From Pseudomonas entomophila L48 (GTDB taxonomy: Bacteria > Pseudomonadota > Gammaproteobacteria > Pseudomonadales > Pseudomonadaceae), in the NCBI RefSeq assembly GCF_000026105.1, contig NC_008027.1, positions 740,501 through 804,500 on the forward strand: a stretch of DNA of 64,000 nt, given 5' to 3'. Positions 50,509 through 62,162 of the stretch are shown one piece after another. The position numbers and the translations under genes are program-made. How positions within the stretch are numbered: position 1 is the stretch's first letter; each line of letters begins with the position of its first letter. The notes beneath the pieces were generated by a model that saw nothing but the letters and a program-made list of their open reading frames with translations, ran no database searches and was not told the origin of the DNA.

Positions 50509-50587
50509 GGGTGGCAGCTGTACGCAGGTTGGCGAACCGAGGAAAAGGAACCCGGCAGACCCGAAGGTCTCCCACGCACAGCCGCCA
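50509..50587 (+). ncRNA. C4-antisense-RNA-like module, copy A
   Basis: The outer stem pairs GGCAGCTGT (50513-50521) with ACAGCCGCC (50578-50586); an inner hairpin is AGACCCGAAGGTCT. The single-stranded parts carry box a' TTGGCGA (50529-50535) and box b' ACCGAGGAAAAGGA. Complementary boxes flank it twice: b1 TCCTTTTCGGTT (50466-50477) and a1 GTCGCCAAAC (50494-50503) upstream, b2 CCTTTTTCGGT (50647-50657) and a2 GTCGCCAAAC (50661-50670) downstream. This is the layout of C4 antisense RNA of P1/P7-type phages (known family). Which gene it controls here is unclear. Confidence 0.65.
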
Positions 50588-50841
50588 TTACACGAAACTG
50601 CGGACACAAAAAAAGCGCCTGCAATCGTGGTCGGGGCGCCGTTGCGCCTTTTTCGGTCGGGTCGCCAAACCCGGTTGCGGAAATGGCCGCGACGGAGGGA
50701 ATTTATTCCTTAGGGCCTGCTTATGCAAGCTGGGGATGGCTGGGAAAAGGCAACGGACGTTGCGGGAAATTGCCTACGCCGCTGGAAAGGAAAAAATGAC
50801 CGTCTTGGAGGCTGTGTATTTACCAGATTCCAGGCACAAAA

Positions 50842-50868
50842 AAAGACGCCCGAGGGCGTCTTCTTCTT
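50842..50868 (-). terminator. ssrA rho-independent terminator
   Basis: Minus strand GACGCCCTCGGGCGTC followed by seven T residues, directly after the tmRNA 3' end. Confidence 0.9.
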
Positions 50869-50874
50869 TGGATT

Positions 50875-51266
50875 TGGTGGAGCCGGGGGGATTTGAACCC
50901 CCGTCCGCCAGTACTCCGCTGTCGGTACTACATGCTTAGCCGTGTCTACTGATTTAATCCGCAGCCGCCCGACGGGCAGGGTGCTTTGGATGAGTTGGGT
51001 AAGTTTTAGTCGCTTCGCCCCCAACGTGCTGCACGACGATCCTGTTCTGTATGACAATCATTTCGGGTTTACAGGCATCCCCTGATGATTGCTGGAGCCG
51101 AAGCTACCAGGAGAGCGGGCTCAGCTGCTTACGCAGCGAGAGCGTAGCCCTCGTAGTTTTCGTCATTGGCAACTATAGAAAGTTGCAACAGTGGATTTAC
51201 GAGTTCTGTTACCAACTCGGCATGCACCTAGAGTTTCGCTACCGGCGTCGAATCCTAATCGGCCCC
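50875..51266 (-). ncRNA. ssrA: Transfer-messenger RNA (tmRNA)
   Basis: A 392-base gene. The 5' end is GGGGCCGATTAGGATTCGAC and the 3' end is a tRNA-like GGGGGTTCAAATCCCCC stem closing in GGCTCCACCA, which pairs with the 5' end in the alanyl-tRNA-like acceptor. The tag reading frame (51129-51170) encodes ANDENYEGYALAA followed by TAA. With SmpB (gene at 60092) it rescues stalled ribosomes and tags the incomplete protein for proteolysis. Its 3' end is the insertion site of the neighbouring element. Confidence 0.97.
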
Positions 51267-51309
51267 ACACTCAGCTCTAGCTGACCGCACCTTACGGCGC
51301 GTGAGGCGG

Positions 51310-51338
51310 AGTATACGCCTTTGCGCGCGCCGCGTCGA
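51310..51338 (-). promoter_or_regulatory. Likely sigma-70 promoter of ssrA
   Basis: Minus strand -35 TCGACG (51333-51338), 17-base spacer, -10 TATACT (51310-51315). The distance to the mature 5' end (44 bases) agrees with a precursor trimmed at the 5' end. Confidence 0.55.
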
Positions 51339-51351
51339 CAGGCGGGCGGTT

Positions 51352-51630
51352 TCAGGTGCCGCTGCCGCCTTTCTCGGTTTTCTCCAGGCGCTCGAGCACC
51401 TTGCTGGTGATGGCGATGCATTCCTTGGTGTCGCCGGAGGCCTGGGCGGCCTTGGCTTTGTCCACGTGCTCGGTGAGGGCCTTGTCCAGGCCTTCGGAGG
51501 TGGCGCCGGCGGTGGCCATGGCGTCGTCGATCTTTTGCAGGTTCAGGGCGCACAGGTCGTCGGCGGCGAAGACGGGCGAGGCCAGCAGGGTTGCGGCCGC
51601 GAACAGGGCGGATAGCGCAGTGCCTTTCAT
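51352..51630 (-). CDS. Small periplasmic protein of unknown function
   Basis: A 92-residue exported protein. The N terminus MKGTALSALFAAATLLASPV is a signal peptide cut near VFA-AD. The mature part is helical and carries two cysteines (DDLCALNLQKIDDAM and TKECIAITSKVLERL) that may form a disulfide. Ribosome site GAGGAGACACCC precedes the ATG at 51630. No function known. Confidence 0.78.
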   Translation of the reverse strand: MKGTALSALFAAATLLASPVFAADDLCALNLQKIDDAMATAGATSEGLDKALTEHVDKAKAAQASGDTKECIAITSKVLERLEKTEKGGSGT

Positions 51631-52010
51631 GGGTGTCTCCTCGTTAGGCCTCTGGAGGGTGGGCCTGAAGGGTGGACTGTGCGGGGTTGGCGGGGGTTCC
51701 ATCGGAGTTGTGAAGCATGCTGGCCTGTGGGAGCGGCCTTACCGAGGCGTCGGACCGATCGGAAAGGGCGCGCAGCGGCCCCCGGGTTTCAGTGTTGAGC
51801 AAAGATCGCCGGGGCCGCTTTGCGGCCCTTTCGCGACACAAGGCCGCTCCCACATGGGCCGCGCTATGCCTGAGCCTCACTGCAAACCTGTAGGAGCCAG
51901 CCTTGCTGGCGATGCCCGGCAAGGCCGGGCCAGGGGCACTCTGTGGTCTATCCCAGCAGGGCCAGCTCCCACAAAGAAGACAGTTGTTCCCACAGGGGAG
52001 AGGTGGTGGC
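51631..52010. other. REP-rich intergenic region
   Basis: No gene is seen. It contains the large REP inverted repeat (51725-51854) and a single AGGAGCCAGCCTTGCTGGCG element near 51890. Confidence 0.65.
51725..51854. repeat. Large REP inverted repeat (GTGGGAGCGGCC type), partly degenerate
   Basis: Arms CTGTGGGAGCGGCCTT and AAGGCCGCTCCCACA enclose GGGCGCGCAGCGGCCCC and GGGGCCGCTTTGCGGCCC sub-elements. The left half is altered compared with the copies at 19858 and 59958. Confidence 0.85.
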
Positions 52011-52247
52011 TTAGTTGGCGGATTTCTCCAAGGCTAGCTCCATATCGTCGATCAGGGCCTTGGCCATGGCGCTGAGGATGCGCGCCGAACTGCCGGGGAG
52101 CAGGTCGCCTTCCATCTCGGCTTCACAGGTCAGGTGGCGGATGCAGCCGAGCAGTACCGACAACTCGCTGAAGGCATCTGCGAACGGGATGTCGGGCTGC
52201 ACGCTGAACATGTCCATGCAGCGGGTCTTTCCTGGGGTAACGGTCAT
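52011..52247 (-). CDS. Small DUF3077-like protein
   Basis: A 78-residue protein with the core DMFSVQPDIPFADAFSELSV, which resembles the DUF3077 family known mainly from Pseudomonas. The ATG at 52247 overlaps the TGA of the upstream gene and has GGAGCG before it, so the pair is an operon. No membrane segment or catalytic motif. Function unknown; a C4-like RNA module lies just upstream of the pair on the other strand. Confidence 0.75.
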   Translation of the reverse strand: MTVTPGKTRCMDMFSVQPDIPFADAFSELSVLLGCIRHLTCEAEMEGDLLPGSSARILSAMAKALIDDMELALEKSAN

Positions 52248-52483
52248 GGCTGCGCTCCTGGCTTGTGTTCGAGCAGCGCGCAGGCGAGCTGGCCGAGGTA
52301 GTCGCTGGCGGTGAACAGGCGGTCGCGGTAGGCGCCGGGTTCGGTCTTGAAGTAGACATCGAGTACATCGGAAATGGCGGTGGCTACCTCGACGGCAGAG
52401 GCCATGGCTTCTTCGCGGGTGAGGGTGGGGGAGATGGTGAGGTAGGACGCTATGTGGGGTGGGTCTGGGACGAGCTTTTTCAT
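52244..52483 (-). CDS. Small DUF6124/DUF3077-like protein
   Basis: A 79-residue protein starting MKKLVPDPPHIASYLTISPT, similar in style to DUF6124 proteins (MKK-x-x-P-x-PP start) of pseudomonads. It is translationally coupled to the DUF3077-like gene. The ATG has only a weak ribosome site (AAC). Function unknown. Confidence 0.72.
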   Translation of the reverse strand: MKKLVPDPPHIASYLTISPTLTREEAMASAVEVATAISDVLDVYFKTEPGAYRDRLFTASDYLGQLACALLEHKPGAQP

Positions 52484-52544
52484 TGTTGGAACTCTTGTGC
52501 TGTCTCAAGGAAGCACCACCCCAAGGCAATTCTCACAAGACAAA

Positions 52545-52624
52545 GGGTGGCAGCCGTGAACAGGGTGAGAATCCGGGGCACAAGAAACCCGGTCAGACCG
52601 AAGCCTGCCCGCACACGGCTGCCA
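52545..52624 (+). ncRNA. C4-antisense-RNA-like module, copy B
   Basis: Same architecture as copy A. The outer stem GGCAGCCGTG (52549-52558) pairs with the CACGGCTGCC ending at 52623. Box a' is GTGAGAAT (52565-52572) and box b' GCACAAGAAA (52578-52587). Complementary boxes lie upstream (CTTGTGC 52494-52500; ATTCTCAC 52529-52536) and downstream (TTTCTTG 52641-52647; GTTCTCAC 52657-52664). All box sequences differ from copy A, yet each pairs with its partner, so the pairing has been kept by covariation. Confidence 0.65.
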
Positions 52625-52821
52625 TGGAAGGAAGGCCGAATTTCTTGAGCTTCGGGGTTCTCACACCCCGGTCACCACATGTGGCGACGGAGTGACGTTA
52701 TCCCTGGGGTATTTCCCCGGCTACGTGACGGCTTCCGACAGGTGCGTAGGATAGGTCCCAAGCTGGTTTGGCTTGAAGCATTTGGTTGCAGGTTCGGAAA
52801 TGTCGTACGGCTTGAGGGTGG

Positions 52822-53028
52822 TTCGCCGGCAAGGCCGGCTCCTACGAGGGGGTAGTGCACAAGGCTTTGGTGGCGGGTTTAGACGTGAAGCCGGCACTGC
52901 GGGGGATGGCACCGGCTTTGCCGGTGATCGCGGATAAATCCGCTCCTACAGGGGGCGTGCCGGCCTTGGCGTCGGCGCCTTACCTGTAGGAGCGGATTTA
53001 TCCGCGAATTGGCCGGCAAAGCCGGCAC
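52822..53028. repeat. REP cluster with an inverted pair
   Basis: A single TTCGCCGGCAAGGCCGGCTC element (52822-52845), then an inverted pair: GCACCGGCTTTGCCGGTG with GCGGATAAATCCGCTCCTAC (52909-52951) and its near-complement (52983-53028). Confidence 0.85.
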
Positions 53029-53060
53029 AAGGCTGATTTGCGTCCGTGGCCCGGGCGATT

Positions 53061-55871
<2,811 letters not shown>

Positions 55872-55942
55872 GCAGTCTCCTCGCGGGGCCGCGGCGTCTT
55901 GTGCGCGGCGTGCCCCGGGCAATCAGGCGTTGGCGGGCGCGT

Positions 55943-57088
55943 TCAGGCGCCCAGTTCGCGGACCAGCGAGTCGCGGGTGATCTCGCTGATGGACTTGGCG
56001 CCGGTCAGCACCATGGCCACGCGCATTTCTTTCTCGAACAGCGCCAGCAGGTTCTTCACCCCGGCCTCGCCGTGGGTGGCCAGGGCATAGAGGAAGGCGC
56101 GGCCGATCAGCACGGTGTCGGCGCCCAGGGCGATCATGCGCACCACGTCGAGGCCGCTGCGGATGCCGGAGTCGGCGAGGATCTTGATGTCGCCCTTCAC
56201 CGCATCGGCGATCGCCGGCAAGGCGCGGGCGCTGGACAGCACGCCGTCGAGCTGGCGGCCGCCGTGGTTGGAAACGACGATGCCGTCGGCACCGAACTTG
56301 ACCGCGTCGCGGGCGTCGTCGGCGTCGAGGATGCCCTTGATGATCATCGGGCCGTCCCAGAATTCGCGGATCCACTCCAGGTCTTTCCAGGAGATGGACG
56401 GGTCGAAGTTGTTGCCCAACCAGCCGATGTAGTCGGCCAGGCCCGTGGGGTTGCCCCGGTATTTGGAGATGTTGCCCAGGTCATGCGGGCGGCCGAGCAG
56501 GCCGACATCCAGCGCCCACTGCGGGTGGGTCATGGCCTGCCACACGCGGCGCAGCGGCGCGTTCGGGCCGCTCATGCCGGAGTGGGCGTCGCGGTAGCGG
56601 GCGCCGGGCACGGGCATGTCGACGGTGAACACCAGGGTTTTCACGCCGGCCGCTTTCGCCCGCTCCAGGGCGTTGCGCATGAAGCCGCGGTCTTTCAGTA
56701 CATACAGCTGGAACCACATCGGCCGGTCGATGGCCGGGGCCACTTCCTCGATCGGGCACACCGACACCGTCGACATCGTGAACGGGATGCCATGGGCCGC
56801 CGCCGCACGCGCCGCCTGCACTTCGCCGCGGCGGGCGTACATGCCGGTGAGGCCGACCGGGGCCAGGGCCACGGGCATGCTCAGGGTTTCGTCGAACAGC
56901 CGGGTCTCGAGGCTCAGGTCCGACATGTTCTTCAGCACGCGCTGACGCAGGGCGATGCTAGCCAGGTCGGAAACGTTGTGGCGCAGGGTGTGCTCGGCGT
57001 AGGCACCGCCGTCGGCGTAGTGGAAGAGGAAGGGGGGCAGCTTGCGTTGGGCCGCGGCGCGATAGTCGGTGGAGGCGGAAATGATCAT
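55943..57088 (-). CDS. lldD: L-lactate dehydrogenase (FMN, quinone-linked)
   Basis: A 381-residue FMN-dependent alpha-hydroxy-acid dehydrogenase that feeds electrons from L-lactate into the respiratory chain. Key features are [20 protein letters not shown] at the start, [20 protein letters not shown], and the active-site [19 protein letters not shown] with the catalytic His. Length equals known LldD proteins. It lies 63 bases after lldP in the operon. Confidence 0.95.
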   Translation of the reverse strand: MIISASTDYRAAAQRKLPPFLFHYADGGAYAEHTLRHNVSDLASIALRQRVLKNMSDLSLETRLFDETLSMPVALAPVGLTGMYARRGEVQAARAAAAHGIPFTMSTVSVCPIEEVAPAIDRPMWFQLYVLKDRGFMRNALERAKAAGVKTLVFTVDMPVPGARYRDAHSGMSGPNAPLRRVWQAMTHPQWALDVGLLGRPHDLGNISKYRGNPTGLADYIGWLGNNFDPSISWKDLEWIREFWDGPMIIKGILDADDARDAVKFGADGIVVSNHGGRQLDGVLSSARALPAIADAVKGDIKILADSGIRSGLDVVRMIALGADTVLIGRAFLYALATHGEAGVKNLLALFEKEMRVAMVLTGAKSISEITRDSLVRELGA

Positions 57089-57151
57089 GGATTCTCGCAG
57101 CGTGGGTTGAAGGTGATGCCGGGCGCTCGCTGGCGCCCGGGCCCTTTCACT

Positions 57152-58822
57152 TTAGTGATGAACCAGCATGCCGGTCAGCCAATAGGCCTGGATCAGGGTG
57201 ATCAGGCCGACGATGGTGGCGAAGAACAGGCTGTGCTTGACGGTGAAGCGGAACAGGTCGGACTCCTTGCCCACCAGGCCGGTGGCGGCGCAGGCCACGG
57301 CGATCGACTGTGGCGAGATCATCTTGCCGGTCACGCCGCCGCTGGTGTTGGCCGCCACCAGCAGGGTGTCGTTGACCCCGATCTGGTGCGCGGTGGTGGC
57401 CTGCAGCGAGCTGAACAGGGCGTTGGACGAGGTGTCGGAACCGGTCAGGAACACGCCCAGCCAACCCAGGAACGGCGAGAAGAACGGGAACGCGGCGCCG
57501 GTGCCGGCCAGTACCAGGGCCATGGTCGAGGACATGCCCGAGTAGTTGGTGACGAAGGCGAAGGCCAGCACCATGCCGATCGACAGGATCGGCCAGCGCA
57601 GTTCCCAGAAGGTCTCTTTGAAAGTGGTCAGACCAGTTTTGAGGTTGATCTTCAGCACCCACATCGAGATCAGTGCCGAGAGGAAGATCGCGGTGCCGGT
57701 GGCGGAGATCGGGTCGAGCTTGAACACCGCCGGCATGGCGGTCGGCGCGGTGACGATCGGCGCGGTCTTGATCACCAACTGGTCGAGGTGCGGGATGGCG
57801 AAGTTGAACACGAAGTTGTACATCGCGCCGCCCGGGGCGAAGGCCGCCTTGAACGGCTTCAAGGTCCAGATCGTGACCAGCACGGTCAGGATCAGGAACG
57901 GCGACCAGGCCTTGAAGATCTCGCCAAAGCTGTACGGCGTTGGCTGGCTGCCGCTCGATTGCACGGCGGCGGCGCCGACGCTGCCCTTGGCCTCGGCGAA
58001 CGAGCGCTTGGGCTGCCAGACCTTCAGGAACAGGGTCAGGGCGATCAGGCTGGCCAGGGCCGAGGTGATATCCGGCAGCTCCGGGCCGATGAAGTTGGAG
58101 GTGAAGTACTGGGTGACGGCGAAGCTTGCGCCGGCGACCAAGGCGGCGGGCCAGGTCTCTTTCACGCCGCGCAGGCCGTCCATCATGAACACCAGCCAGA
58201 ACGGCACGAACAGCGACAGCAGCGGCAGTTGGCGGCCGGTCATGGCGCCGATGTGGAAGGCGTCGATGCCGGTCACTTGCCCGGCGACGATGATCGGGAT
58301 GCCCAGGGCACCGAAGGCCACCGGCGCGGTGTTGGCGATCAGGCACAGGCCGGCGGCGTACAGCGGGTTGAAGCCCAGGCCCACCAGCAGCGCGGCGGTG
58401 ATGGCCACCGGCGCGCCGAAGCCGGCCGCGCCTTCGAGGAAGGCACCGAAGCAGAAGCCGATCAGCAGCACCTGCAGGCGCTGGTCGTCGGTGATCGACA
58501 GCACCGAGCTGCGGATCACTTCGAACTGGCCGCTCTTGACCGTGAGTTTGTAGAGGAACACCGCGGCGACGATGATCCAGGCAATCGGCCACAGGCCGTA
58601 GAGGAAGCCATACCCAGCAGCGGCCAGGGCCATGTCGACAGGCATCTGGAAGGCGAAGATCGCCACCAGGATCGACAGCGCGAGGGTGATGCTGCCGGCG
58701 ACGTGGCCTTTGAGGCGGAACACGGCGAGGGCGAGGAAGAAGAACACGATGGGGATGACCGCCGCCAGCGCGGACAGGCCAAGGCTACCAAGCGGGGTAT
58801 AGAGTTGTTGCCAGGTTTGCAT
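57152..58822 (-). CDS. lldP: L-lactate permease
   Basis: A 556-residue membrane protein of the LctP family with about a dozen or more helices. Diagnostic stretches are [20 protein letters not shown] at the start, [20 protein letters not shown] and [20 protein letters not shown]. It imports L- and D-lactate with protons. It is first in the lldPDE operon and is divergent from lldR, with an LldR-type palindrome 47 bases upstream. Confidence 0.95.
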   Translation of the reverse strand: MQTWQQLYTPLGSLGLSALAAVIPIVFFFLALAVFRLKGHVAGSITLALSILVAIFAFQMPVDMALAAAGYGFLYGLWPIAWIIVAAVFLYKLTVKSGQFEVIRSSVLSITDDQRLQVLLIGFCFGAFLEGAAGFGAPVAITAALLVGLGFNPLYAAGLCLIANTAPVAFGALGIPIIVAGQVTGIDAFHIGAMTGRQLPLLSLFVPFWLVFMMDGLRGVKETWPAALVAGASFAVTQYFTSNFIGPELPDITSALASLIALTLFLKVWQPKRSFAEAKGSVGAAAVQSSGSQPTPYSFGEIFKAWSPFLILTVLVTIWTLKPFKAAFAPGGAMYNFVFNFAIPHLDQLVIKTAPIVTAPTAMPAVFKLDPISATGTAIFLSALISMWVLKINLKTGLTTFKETFWELRWPILSIGMVLAFAFVTNYSGMSSTMALVLAGTGAAFPFFSPFLGWLGVFLTGSDTSSNALFSSLQATTAHQIGVNDTLLVAANTSGGVTGKMISPQSIAVACAATGLVGKESDLFRFTVKHSLFFATIVGLITLIQAYWLTGMLVHH

Positions 58823-58868
58823 ATGGGGTGGCCCCTAATTGTTGTTGGTCAAGGCACTGGCATTGGAT

Positions 58869-58885
58869 AATTGGTAAGACCAATT
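58869..58885. promoter_or_regulatory. LldR operator palindrome
   Basis: Perfect palindrome AATTGGTAAGACCAATT (seven-base arms, three-base spacer) containing TGGTnnnACCA, which fits the known FadR-subfamily site TNGTnnnACNA recognised by LldR. It is placed to repress lldP in the absence of lactate. Confidence 0.78.
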
Positions 58886-59027
58886 TACAATGGCTGGGCG
58901 CTAGGTTAAGAGCCCGGTCATGGCTGTGTCAATTTGTCCTACACAAAACTTTGGTCGAGCTCCGATGAATGGCCGTTTGGATGAATGGGGTCGCAGTAGC
59001 GACGCATTCGGGTTTTTTGGCCTGTTG

Positions 59028-59072
59028 TGTAGGAGCGGCCTTGTGCCGCGAACGGGCCGCAAGGCGGCCCCT
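59028..59072. repeat. Single REP element in the lldP/lldR region
   Basis: TGTAGGAGCGGCCTTGTGCC plus the GGGCCGCAAGGCGGCCC hairpin, lying inside a promoter region. Confidence 0.8.
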
Positions 59073-59159
59073 GCCTGGCGGAACATCTGTCACCCTGCTG
59101 CGGATAAGCGCAGAATAAGCGCCCCCGAAATCGGTGCCGGGGCACGTGGAGAGCAAGCA

Positions 59160-59927
59160 ATGGTTTTTGATCAGGTCCGCCAACGGCGCCTGTCCGACGA
59201 CATCGTCGATCGGTTGGAAGGGATGATTCTCGAAGGTACGTTGACGTCGGGGCAGCGCCTGCCCGCCGAGCGCGTGCTGGCCGAGCAGTTCGGCGTGTCC
59301 CGCCCGTCACTGCGCGAGGCGATCCAGAAGCTGGTGGCCAAGGGGCTGCTGGTCAGCCGCCAGGGTGGTGGCAACTACGTGGCCGAAGCCTTGGGCTCCA
59401 CGTTCAGCGACCCGTTGCTGCAACTACTCGAACGCAACCCGGAGGCCCAGCGCGACCTGCTGGAGTTCCGCCACACGCTGGAGGCGTCATGCGCCTACTA
59501 TGCGGCCCAGCGCGCCACCGAGCCTGACCGCGAGCGGTTGAAGGTCGCGTTCGACGCGCTACAGGACTGCTACAACCGTGTCGGCGAGGTCGACCGGGCG
59601 GAGGAGGGCGCGGCCGATGCGCGCTTCCACCTGGCCATTGCCGAGGCCAGCCACAATGCCGTGCTGCTGCACACCATCCGCGGGCTGTTCGACCTGCTCA
59701 AGCGCAACGTGGTGACCAATATCGGCGGTATGTACCAACAGCGCAGCGAGACGCGCGACATGCTGATCAGCCAGCATCGCGAGTTGTACCAGGCGATTGT
59801 CGAAGGGCGCGCGGAGGATGCGCGGGAGGTGTCCAGCCGGCACATTTTGTATGTGCAGGAAGTGCTGGAAGAAGTGCAGCAGCAAGCGCAGCGGGTGGCG
59901 CGGGCGGAGCGGCGCAGCGGGCGCTGA
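59160..59927 (+). CDS. lldR: GntR/FadR-family lactate-responsive regulator
   Basis: A 255-residue regulator. The DNA-binding part is RRLSDDIVDRLEGMILEGTL with RLPAERVLAEQFGVSRPSLR; the FCD domain follows (EEGAADARFHLLIAEASHN-like, with metal/effector histidines). The ATG at 59160 has GGAGAGC upstream; the frame is open back to 58920 but that part includes REP DNA and is not coding. It represses lldPDE, and L- or D-lactate relieves binding in characterised pseudomonads. Confidence 0.9.
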   Translation: MVFDQVRQRRLSDDIVDRLEGMILEGTLTSGQRLPAERVLAEQFGVSRPSLREAIQKLVAKGLLVSRQGGGNYVAEALGSTFSDPLLQLLERNPEAQRDLLEFRHTLEASCAYYAAQRATEPDRERLKVAFDALQDCYNRVGEVDRAEEGAADARFHLAIAEASHNAVLLHTIRGLFDLLKRNVVTNIGGMYQQRSETRDMLISQHRELYQAIVEGRAEDAREVSSRHILYVQEVLEEVQQQAQRVARAERRSGR

Positions 59928-59957
59928 TTCTCGCCGCCTGCGGCATGCACGGTTGTT

Positions 59958-60070
59958 GTGGGAGCGGCCTTGTGTCGCGAAAAGGGCGCGCAGCGGCCTC
60001 AGGATCTTTGCATCACTCAAGATCGCTGGGGCTGCTTCGCAGCCCTATCGCGACGCAAGGCCGCTCCCAC
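59958..60070. repeat. Large REP inverted repeat (GTGGGAGCGGCC type)
   Basis: Arms GTGGGAGCGGCCTTGTGTCG and a near-complement ending in CCGCTCCCAC, with CAGCGGCCTC and GGGGCTGCTTCGCAGCCC between. It separates the convergent lldR and smpB genes. Confidence 0.9.
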
Positions 60071-60091
60071 GGGCACCGCGTAGGGCAGGTG

Positions 60092-60574
60092 TTACTCTTC
60101 CTTGCCCTTGTTGCGCATGGTGCGCTGCAGCTCGCGGTTGGAGTCGCGCTCGCGCACGGTGTCGCGCTTGTCGAACTCCTTCTTGCCCTTGCCCAGCGCG
60201 ATCTCGCACTTGATCAGGTGCTTGCTCCAGTACAGCGACATCGCCACGCAGGTGTAGCCCTTCTGCGCCACGGCCGCTTCCAGGCGCTCCAGCTCGCGCT
60301 TGTTCAGCAGCAGCTTGCGGGTGCGGATGGGGTCGGCGATGACGTGGGTGCTGGCGGTGGTCAGCGGGGTGATGTGGCTGCCGAACAGCCAGGCTTCGCC
60401 ATCCTTGAGCAGCACGTAGCTGTCGGTCAGGTGCGCCTTGCCGGCCCGCAGGCTCTTTACTTCCCAGCCGGACAGGACCAGCCCGGCCTCGAACTTGTGT
60501 TCGATGAAGTAATCGTGTCGCGCCTTCTTGTTCTGCGCGATGGTCCCGGTCGGATGTTTCTTTTGCTTAGCCAT
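60092..60574 (-). CDS. smpB: SsrA-binding protein
   Basis: A 160-residue tmRNA partner that places tmRNA in the ribosomal A site. [60 protein letters not shown] and the C-terminal [16 protein letters not shown] are classic SmpB. It is divergent from the ratA-like gene, with 161 bases between them. Confidence 0.97.
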   Translation of the reverse strand: MAKQKKHPTGTIAQNKKARHDYFIEHKFEAGLVLSGWEVKSLRAGKAHLTDSYVLLKDGEAWLFGSHITPLTTASTHVIADPIRTRKLLLNKRELERLEAAVAQKGYTCVAMSLYWSKHLIKCEIALGKGKKEFDKRDTVRERDSNRELQRTMRNKGKEE

Positions 60575-60735
60575 AGGGGCGGCATTATAGGGAGAGTCCG
60601 CGTCCTCGGCTACGGGGTTTAGGTGCGCTTGAGCCAGTTGTGTGAATCCCGGACAATACAGGCCTCGTTCTGCCGCGCAGAACCGTATTCGAGGCGCTGC
60701 AACGCGCCGCCGCCCAGATTGGAAGTGACGCCTGG

Positions 60736-61170
60736 ATGACTACCCATATTCAACGCTCCGCCCTGCTGCCATACCCTGCCCAGGCGCTCTACGACCTGGT
60801 CAACGATGTGGCCAGCTACCCGGAGTTCCTGCCCTGGTGCTCGGCCTCGACGGTGATCGAAGCCAGCGACACGCACATGCGCGCCAGGCTCGAAGTGGCC
60901 AAGGGTGGGATGAGCCAGCAATTTGTCACCAGCAATGTGCTGGTGCCGGGGCAGTCGATCGAGATGAACCTGGAGGAAGGGCCGTTCAGCCAGTTGCATG
61001 GGGTGTGGGTCTTCAAGCCGCTGGGTGAGAAGGCCTGCAAGATCAGCCTCGACCTGTCGTTCGATTACGCCGGGGCGCTGGTGCGCGCCACCCTGGGGCC
61101 GCTGTTCAACCAGGCGGCCAATACCATGGTCGACGCGTTTTGCCAGCGTGCCAAGCAGCTCCATGGCTGA
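60736..61170 (+). CDS. ratA: RatA/COQ10-type START-domain protein
   Basis: A 144-residue SRPBCC-fold protein. [40 protein letters not shown] and [19 protein letters not shown] match the RatA/Coq10 family (E. coli RatA/PasT, also beside smpB). Members bind a lipid-like ligand such as ubiquinone or associate with ribosomes; the toxin label from E. coli may not apply here. The stop overlaps the start of the rnfH-like gene. Confidence 0.88.
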   Translation: MTTHIQRSALLPYPAQALYDLVNDVASYPEFLPWCSASTVIEASDTHMRARLEVAKGGMSQQFVTSNVLVPGQSIEMNLEEGPFSQLHGVWVFKPLGEKACKISLDLSFDYAGALVRATLGPLFNQAANTMVDAFCQRAKQLHG

Positions 61171-61471
61171 AACGTCGCTGCGCATCGAGGTGGTCTACGC
61201 CACCCCGGAGCGGCAATGGCTGCTGGCGTGCGAGGTGCCGGCCGGCACCTCGGTGAGTGAAGCGCTGCGATTGTCCGGGTTGGCCGAGCAGGTGCCGGGG
61301 CTGGATTTGCCTGGCAGCCCTGTAGGCATCTTCGGCAAAGTGGTGAGTGAGCCGGCTGTGCGCCTGGTAGAGGAGGGCGACCGGCTCGAGGTCTACCGGC
61401 CGTTGCTGGCCGACCCCAAGGAAACTCGCAGGCAACGAGCGGCCAAAGCCAAGGCGGCACGCGAACGTTGA
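61163..61471 (+). CDS. rnfH: RnfH-family ubiquitin-like protein
   Basis: A 102-residue beta-grasp protein. [60 protein letters not shown], then DRLEVYRPLLADPKETRRQR is the RnfH/RatB pattern. The ATG lies inside the end of ratA, so the two are translationally coupled, as in many proteobacteria. Molecular role is uncertain. Confidence 0.9.
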   Translation: MAETSLRIEVVYATPERQWLLACEVPAGTSVSEALRLSGLAEQVPGLDLPGSPVGIFGKVVSEPAVRLVEEGDRLEVYRPLLADPKETRRQRAAKAKAARER

Positions 61472-61498
61472 CTGCTCCTTGCCTGCCGAACAGGCAAT

Positions 61499-61527
61499 AA
61501 AAAGCCCGGATCCAGTCCGGGCTTTTT
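61499..61527. terminator. Bidirectional terminator between rnfH and bamE
   Basis: AAAAAGCCCGGATCCAGTCC continuing to GGGCTTTTT: a hairpin with A and T tracts on both sides, serving both convergent genes. Confidence 0.92.
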
Positions 61528-61540
61528 ATTGCCACCGCGA

Positions 61541-62065
61541 TTATTGCGGCGAGGTTTCCAGCGGCGCTGGCGTCGGGACCGGGGTGGTCTCGATGGTGTC
61601 GATCTCTTTCTGCAGCGTGTCTTCCAACGAACCTGGCTTGGCCGGTTTTTCCTGCGGCTGGCTTGGCTGCTTGGCTGGGCTTACCGTGGTATCGCCGCTG
61701 CCGCCGAGGATTTCCTGGTCGCGGCTCACGCCTGGCATGAAGTCGCCGGACAGGCTGACCAGTTGGTCGCTTTCGTTGAAGAAGATGCTCATGCGTTCTT
61801 GCTGACGCTGGCCGCCACCGGGCTGCAGGCTATACAGATAGTCCCAGCGGTTGGTGTGGAAGGTGTCCTGGATCAGCGGGTTGCCCATGATAAACCTTAC
61901 TTGCCGACGGGTCATTCCGGGGCGCAATTGGTCTATCATGTCCTGCGTGACGACATTGCCCTGCTGGATGTCGATTTTGTAAACCCCGGGAAACGAGCAA
62001 CCGGCGAGTGCGAGCAGTCCCACGAGAGTGAAACTGGTTAGCAAGAGCTTGGTGTTGTTTTGCAT
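61541..62065 (-). CDS. bamE: Outer-membrane assembly lipoprotein BamE (OmlA)
   Basis: A 174-residue lipoprotein. The signal peptide ends in LLALAGCSF (lipobox Cys at about residue 23). The BamE core has [40 protein letters not shown] and [15 protein letters not shown] Pro/Glu/Thr-rich tail follows and is longer than in E. coli. It is part of the BAM complex that folds outer-membrane proteins. The ATG at 62065 is the family start. It is divergent from fur, as is usual in Pseudomonas. Confidence 0.94.
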   Translation of the reverse strand: MQNNTKLLLTSFTLVGLLALAGCSFPGVYKIDIQQGNVVTQDMIDQLRPGMTRRQVRFIMGNPLIQDTFHTNRWDYLYSLQPGGGQRQQERMSIFFNESDQLVSLSGDFMPGVSRDQEILGGSGDTTVSPAKQPSQPQEKPAKPGSLEDTLQKEIDTIETTPVPTPAPLETSPQ

Positions 62066-62162
62066 CGGTGGGCGACTTCCACTATCTTGGCTGGACAACG
62101 TAAACCCCGATCATACCCGTATTAAGAGAAGCTGCGAAGCAGCATCGGCGAGAAAGCTGACC

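Larger units (their letters stand above)
52484..53060. other. Intergenic region with C4-like RNA and REP elements
   Basis: The left 200 bases hold C4-like copy B and its pairing boxes. From 52822 on there are REP elements. A 59-codon plus-strand frame from 52679 is not supported. Confidence 0.6.
58823..59159. other. lldP/lldR divergent control region
   Basis: Holds the operator palindrome (58869-58885) close to lldP, one REP element (59028-59072) and the lldR leader. No gene is visible. Confidence 0.7.

Noticed and set aside
50683-50799. A 38-codon plus-strand frame after C4-like copy A
   Set aside because: The matching DNA in copy B has a one-base length difference just after the ATG, so the reading frame is not conserved.
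52679-52855. A 59-codon plus-strand frame after C4-like copy B
   Set aside because: It runs into REP DNA and its frame is not shared with copy A.
55901-58870. A 989-codon open frame on the plus strand opposite lldP and lldD
   Set aside because: Antisense shadow of two clearly recognised genes in high-GC DNA; the product is rich in Gly, Gln and His and has no recognisable motif.
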